Source: Methanobacteriota archaeon
GTDB lineage: Archaea > Thermoplasmatota > Poseidoniia > Poseidoniales > Poseidoniaceae
Assembly (NCBI GenBank): GCA_002697705.1
Contig: NZXL01000059.1
Location: forward strand, 2,715 to 12,556
Direction: 5' to 3'
DNA: 9,842 nucleotides
Positions 6,231 to 9,842 of the stretch are shown here, piece after piece. How positions within the stretch are numbered: the first letter of the stretch is position 1; each line of letters starts with the position of its first letter. The translations under genes and the position numbers were made by a program. The notes under the pieces are model-generated. The model did not search any database. It was not told the origin of the DNA and saw nothing but the letters and a program-made list of their open reading frames with translations.

Positions 6231-9200
6231 ATGAAGATGTCTGCACGCGCATTGTCAGTGATTATTGTCGCTATTTTTATTGGAAGTATTATGACTTCTT
6301 TGACAACCGGTTTGAATCAAAAAGAACAACAAGAACTGGAGGACTTAGCGGTTGTTTCAGAAGCTCCTTCCCCTGGTCATAACGTATTTTTACAGTACAT
6401 CTCTTCAGATAATTGTTATTATTGTTATACATCCGGTGGAGGTTCAGAATCCGCTCACAACTTAAAAATGTCAAATCCTGATGAATTTGTTTACATCACA
6501 TACATGTCTGCAAGTTATGGTTCAACTAATGATGCTCGCTCAGGAAATGTGGCTCCAATTTATGCTATGAATCACCTTGGTGAATCTGGTGGGGCTCCTA
6601 CTGCATACATGGGTGACTCAGACCCTGAAATTAGTGGAAGTGATGGACAAGGAACAAGATATAATTCAGCGTTCTCTTCCGGTGGTTCTATGGCTTCTTC
6701 AGTTAATGATTATCAAATCAACGTGATTCAAACGGTCAATCCTTCAAATAGTGCTAATGTAGATATTACTATGGAAGCATCATACATAGGTTCAGGAACT
6801 GCACCTTCATCTACGGTTCTTTACGCAGCGGTTACCGAAGAGAATTGCGCATATACCTACAGCGATGGCACCTATGGTCACAACTGCTGGAGAGCATGGT
6901 TGCTTAATGGAAATTCATATGCTACCACATCTGGAACAACCGGCAGTGGAAGCGGATTTGTTACAATGGATTTATCGAGAGGTATTCACTCAGAAACATG
7001 GACTGTTCCAGCTAGTTTGGCACGTTCTAAAGGTGGCCAATCTGGAATCAATAACATGCTGTCAATAGGTGCAATTTACAGTACATGGAGTACATCTTCA
7101 CACAATGCAGATGTCTTCGCAGTATCTGATAGCAGCATGGGTCCAAAAATGGACCTTGCGATTTCAGATGTAACTCTTTCTAACCCAGCATCTGCAGATG
7201 GTTATGTTAATGGTGACCAAATCACAGTAACTGCTACTGCGAAAAATATTGGCGGCTTAGATTATACTGATGGAGGAACTTTAGAGATAGTTTACCTTGA
7301 TGCAGGAAATCCTATTGTCGTTGATAGCAAGTCTTTGTCTAATTTAGTTTCTCAAGCAACAATGTCCCACACAGCAACTGTTGACACTTCTTCTTTACCT
7401 ACCAATGCATGGAATACAAAATTTGGTGCAAGACTTTCAGGCCTAACCGGTGATGGTTTGTCAAGCAATAATCTCAATGTCCAGACTATGGAGCATGATA
7501 GGCCACCATTGGCAAAGCAGGCTACTGTAAGTGGAAATAACGTCATAGAGAGAGGTTCAATTTTCCAAGTTATTGCCAAAGGTTCTGCAAATGATAATGT
7601 CGATACAATCGACAGCATGACTTTCGAACTAGAAGTTTCACCTTCTGGTCAAAATTTATGGGATGGTTCCGTAGATAGTGGCGGTGATGTAATCGTCAAC
7701 GCAGGAACTACTAACGAAGGTAGAGAATACGTAATAACTCCAACAATGGAAATGACTGCTGGATGGTATGACTTACGTTCTCGAACTATTGATGGCCGTA
7801 GTCAAACCAGTGATTGGAGAATTACATCAGATGCTTTTGAATTAGCGAATGGCTTGCCAATGATTGTAGCTGAACCAGTTCCTTCAGTAGTTTGTGACCA
7901 GGTTACTTCAGTCGATTTGACCAACCATGTTAGCGATCCTGAAACGCCATTATCTGATTTGCTAATAGAATCTGAACACCCTTCTTTCATAAGTTGGAAT
8001 CCTTCAACAACAACAATCGATGTCAAATTTGCATTCAGTGATGTACAAGGCTGCCCACTTGGCCAAAAGAGTATGTTAATCACTGTTGATGATGGTGGCG
8101 ATTATTCCGCACAAGGAGTGCTTCCTTCAGGCACATTGAAATTCAATGTTATTGAAAACGGACAGCCAAGGTGGAGTGGTCTGCCAACACAGATTGTTGA
8201 TGAGGAAGGCTCACAATCCGATGGAACTCTAAGACTGTTGCCATTTATCTCTGATACTGATGTTAATGGAGATTATTCAGACCCAGCACTACTTACATTC
8301 TCAGTTGTTGGAAATTCCAATCCTGAACTTATCGAGACGGAACTAATTGGAAACGTACTTGGTTTTGAAACAAAAACCGATGATTCAAATGGACAATCCA
8401 CTATCACTGTGAGAGCATGTGACACAGACCAAGAGTGTTCGGAACAAACAGTGCTAGTGCAAATAAACCCAATCAACGATGCTCCTAGAGTGGATATGAC
8501 CGATATTGATATGATTACTCTCAAAGCAGGAATTCAAATGTCTATCGACTTACAGTCAAGAATATCTGATGTTGATGACCCTGTAGAACAAGTTACTACT
8601 TTGATTTCTTCCTCCTTACCTGGAAGTGCTCAATATATACGTTCTTCAGGAATGCTAAATCTACAATTTAGCGAAATTGGTATGCATACTGTTACAGTAG
8701 AAGTAAGAGATACTTATGATGTTAACACGTATACCATTACTGTCGATGTATATGACTCGGTTCCTTTCACTATTTCTAAGACCGATACTGGCTCAAGTTT
8801 ACTAATTGCAACAGTGACAGATCTTTACATCTCTCAAACACCTCACGTGTTGATGGAATTGAGTAATAGCGCTCCTACTTTCACCTCTATGTCTGTAACT
8901 TGGACTCTTTGCGGTGGCGGGGTTTGTGATGGGTATTGGGGCTATGATTTGGATGTTTCAAAATCGTCCCAAGGTTGGGAAACAGACTTGAATATTCCAA
9001 CACTTGGTGGTTCATCTGATGATGAAATGGCAAGACCTAATGGTTTTAATGAAAATGATTACTTTACTTTGAGCATAGATGCAGTAGATTCTCAGAATAA
9101 TAATTACAAAACTCAAACTCCAGTAAAGTGGGATGTTATTGAATCAATTCCTGCCCCATCTGATATGGATGAGGCGACTCTAAGTAAGCGAATTACAGTT

Positions 9201-9779
9201 CTTGAAGATAGAATTGCATCACTTGAGCTAGAAATTTCAGCCGAAACAGGAGATACTTCTGATTTGGAAGTACAATTACAGAATATGCAAGAAGAGTATG
9301 ATTTGGCTTGTCTTGATGGAAGAGTCCAATGCACCACAGATTCTACAAGTTCTGGCGCTACTTCTGATGATTCAACAAAATCCAGTAATAATGTAATGAT
9401 TATTGGAATTGTGGCAGGAATTATCATTGTAGCTCTTCTTGGTGGATTATTCGTTATGAGAGGCGGAAGAGTTGAAGAGAACCTGGATGGATTCAAGTGG
9501 GCAGATACAACCTTGCCTGCTAGAGATGCAGTAGCCAACTCAATGTATGGTGGAACTCAACAGATGTTCCAACAACAAGTTAACTACCAACAGCCGGTTC
9601 AAAGTGCGGCTTATGCTGCTGCTTACCATCAACCAGCACCTGTTCCAACTCAGCCTGTTGCACCAATAATTCCTGCTTCTGGGCCACCACTGCCACCAGG
9701 TGGACTACCATCAGGATGGACTATGGATCAGTGGAATTATTACGGTCAACAGTACTTAGACCGAATGAATAACCAATGA
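6231..9779 (+). CDS. Large surface-anchored protein with Omp28/thioredoxin-like CYYC domain, CARDB and cadherin-like domains
   Basis: 1182 residues; no gene name recognised. An N-terminal signal peptide (residues 1-28, ALSVIIVAIFIGSIMTSL) is followed by a thioredoxin-like, Omp28-related region (about 50-300). It contains NVFLQYISSDNCYYCY with C62 and C65, GGAPTAYMGD as the likely cis-Pro loop, and a second beta part with C206 and C219. A CARDB-like domain starts near 304 (DLAISDVTLSNP) and runs to about 420. Ig/cadherin-like domains start near 430, 540, 643 (NGQPRWSGLP) and 749 (NDAPRVD), followed by a beta segment to about 970 with a CGGGVC pair. Then come a coiled coil (979-1030), a Ser/Thr linker, one transmembrane helix (1055-1076) and a Gln/Pro/Ala-rich cytoplasmic tail ending in a Trp-rich motif (1151-1182). 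A role as a surface thiol-redox or adhesive sensor is inference. The ATG at 6231 is chosen for its fit to the TATA box; an ATG at 6237 is also possible. Confidence 0.92.
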   Translation: MKMSARALSVIIVAIFIGSIMTSLTTGLNQKEQQELEDLAVVSEAPSPGHNVFLQYISSDNCYYCYTSGGGSESAHNLKMSNPDEFVYITYMSASYGSTNDARSGNVAPIYAMNHLGESGGAPTAYMGDSDPEISGSDGQGTRYNSAFSSGGSMASSVNDYQINVIQTVNPSNSANVDITMEASYIGSGTAPSSTVLYAAVTEENCAYTYSDGTYGHNCWRAWLLNGNSYATTSGTTGSGSGFVTMDLSRGIHSETWTVPASLARSKGGQSGINNMLSIGAIYSTWSTSSHNADVFAVSDSSMGPKMDLAISDVTLSNPASADGYVNGDQITVTATAKNIGGLDYTDGGTLEIVYLDAGNPIVVDSKSLSNLVSQATMSHTATVDTSSLPTNAWNTKFGARLSGLTGDGLSSNNLNVQTMEHDRPPLAKQATVSGNNVIERGSIFQVIAKGSANDNVDTIDSMTFELEVSPSGQNLWDGSVDSGGDVIVNAGTTNEGREYVITPTMEMTAGWYDLRSRTIDGRSQTSDWRITSDAFELANGLPMIVAEPVPSVVCDQVTSVDLTNHVSDPETPLSDLLIESEHPSFISWNPSTTTIDVKFAFSDVQGCPLGQKSMLITVDDGGDYSAQGVLPSGTLKFNVIENGQPRWSGLPTQIVDEEGSQSDGTLRLLPFISDTDVNGDYSDPALLTFSVVGNSNPELIETELIGNVLGFETKTDDSNGQSTITVRACDTDQECSEQTVLVQINPINDAPRVDMTDIDMITLKAGIQMSIDLQSRISDVDDPVEQVTTLISSSLPGSAQYIRSSGMLNLQFSEIGMHTVTVEVRDTYDVNTYTITVDVYDSVPFTISKTDTGSSLLIATVTDLYISQTPHVLMELSNSAPTFTSMSVTWTLCGGGVCDGYWGYDLDVSKSSQGWETDLNIPTLGGSSDDEMARPNGFNENDYFTLSIDAVDSQNNNYKTQTPVKWDVIESIPAPSDMDEATLSKRITVLEDRIASLELEISAETGDTSDLEVQLQNMQEEYDLACLDGRVQCTTDSTSSGATSDDSTKSSNNVMIIGIVAGIIIVALLGGLFVMRGGRVEENLDGFKWADTTLPARDAVANSMYGGTQQMFQQQVNYQQPVQSAAYAAAYHQPAPVPTQPVAPIIPASGPPLPPGGLPSGWTMDQWNYYGQQYLDRMNNQ
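6381..7130 (+). other. Omp28-like/thioredoxin-fold domain with CYYC motif
   Basis: Residues about 51-300 of the 1182-residue protein. A hydrophobic strand (VFLQYIS) runs into DNCYYCY, the arrangement of a CxxC redox site at the start of a thioredoxin helix; GGAPTAYM fits the family's cis-proline loop. The following beta region (STVLYAAVTEENC...NCWRAWLLNG) resembles the second half of Omp28-type proteins, where an R near a Gly-rich turn precedes a long hairpin. Assignment to Omp28 is by recalled pattern, not alignment. Confidence 0.62.
7140..7490 (+). other. CARDB-like Ig domain
   Basis: Residues about 304-420: DLAISDVTLSNPASADGYVNGDQITVTATAKNIGG split over the usual CARDB strands (x-DL-x-V, a polar loop, G-D-x-I-x-V-T-x-x-x-N-x-G), ending TKFGARLSG. 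CARDB domains are common extracellular adhesion or spacer modules in archaea and bacteria. Confidence 0.65.
9165..9320 (+). other. Juxtamembrane coiled coil of the 1182-residue surface protein
   Basis: Residues about 979-1030 (MDEATLSKRITVLEDRIASL and onward) have leucine/isoleucine heptad spacing with charged flanks, broken by a short GDTSD turn before LEVQLQNMQEEYDL. The position just outside the membrane suggests oligomerisation of the stalk. Cysteines in LACLDGRVQC could form a disulfide. Confidence 0.72.
9393..9458 (+). other. C-terminal transmembrane helix of the 1182-residue surface protein
   Basis: Residues about 1055-1076 (VMIIGIVAGIIIVALLGGLF) followed by VMRGGR give a single helix with a positive inside flank. 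Gly-rich faces (GxxxG-like) are compatible with helix packing. Confidence 0.9.
9681..9776 (+). other. Pro-Gly/Trp-rich C-terminal tail motif
   Basis: Residues 1151-1182 read GPPLPPGGLPSGW followed by TMDQWNYYGQQYLDRM. A proline-glycine hinge leads into a predicted short amphipathic helix with two Trp and three Tyr. I recall very similar endings on other Marine Group II membrane proteins, which suggests a conserved cytoplasmic docking module, but I cannot verify this here. Confidence 0.5.
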
Positions 9780-9790
9780 GGTTGGAAATC

Positions 9791-9811
9791 TACAATTATT
9801 TTTGTATTGTA
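9791..9811 (+). terminator. Candidate terminator: short hairpin around a T-rich loop
   Basis: Twelve bases after the stop at 9779, TACAAT and ATTGTA form a perfect 6-bp inverted repeat around the loop TATTTTTGT. Archaeal termination mainly needs a T-rich stretch, which TTATTTTT supplies. The stem is short and AT-rich, so the T tract may be the working part. Confidence 0.4.
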
Positions 9812-9842
9812 AACCCATAAAGGGGAGTAGTGTGGAGGAATA
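9812..9842 (+). other. Incomplete upstream region of a further gene
   Basis: The last bases hold a purine-rich stretch with CCATAAAGGGG and GGAGG (9834-9838), the latter matching a Shine-Dalgarno core. A start codon might follow just past the window edge. Nothing can be said of the product. Confidence 0.2.

Noticed and set aside
7802..8083. Minus-strand 93-codon reading frame
   Set aside because: Antisense to cadherin-like domains with no family resemblance and no start signals.
9113..9538. Minus-strand 141-codon reading frame
   Set aside because: Fully antisense to the coiled coil and membrane helix of the surface protein, with no recognisable domain or promoter; open by codon-usage chance.

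Overview
The window looks like a piece of a planktonic marine archaeal genome, most likely Marine Group II Euryarchaeota (Poseidoniales). The case rests on gene content and style. Two very large secreted, single-pass surface proteins are built from Ig-like (NEW3/CARDB/cadherin-like) modules, and each has a C-terminal membrane anchor and a short cytoplasmic tail. Between them lies an archaeal-type tRNA m1A methyltransferase. Shine-Dalgarno sequences are not evident at the starts, and one TATA-like box is placed for a leaderless transcript. The DNA is visibly AT-rich. The lineage is inferred from recalled protein style; no search was run.

Layout. (1) Positions 1-1116 (+): metK, S-adenosylmethionine synthetase of the bacterial/eukaryotic type, with its first ~43 codons outside the window. 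(2) 1191-5321 (+): a 1376-residue surface protein. Its second Ig-like domain appears to be split by an inserted cassette made of an (NGTG)n linker with many N-glycosylation sequons followed by an SGNH/GDSL-type hydrolase domain. The chain continues with about six more Ig-like domains, one transmembrane helix and a cytoplasmic CxxC...CxxC zinc ribbon. (3) 5325-6161 (-): TrmI-like tRNA (adenine-N1)-methyltransferase, convergent with gene 2 across only 3 bp. (4) 6231-9779 (+): a 1182-residue surface protein with an N-terminal Omp28/thioredoxin-like CYYC domain, a CARDB domain, several cadherin-like domains, a coiled coil, one transmembrane helix and a Q/P-rich tail ending in a Trp/Tyr-rich motif. 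It is divergent from trmI across a 69-bp spacer. A short hairpin/T-rich segment and an incomplete upstream region of another gene close the window.

How they fit together. MetK makes S-adenosylmethionine and TrmI consumes it, but they are not in one operon and both are housekeeping, so their closeness is probably incidental. The two surface proteins are the accessory content. One carries a candidate esterase/deacetylase on a stalk, the other a candidate thiol-redox domain on a stalk, and both expose small conserved-looking tails to the cytoplasm. The most interesting points are the domain insertion with its sequon-dense linker, the cytoplasmic zinc ribbon, and the tryptophan-rich tail. No RNA genes, CRISPR arrays, insertion sequences or attachment sites were seen. 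No gene-free stretch exceeds 300 bases.
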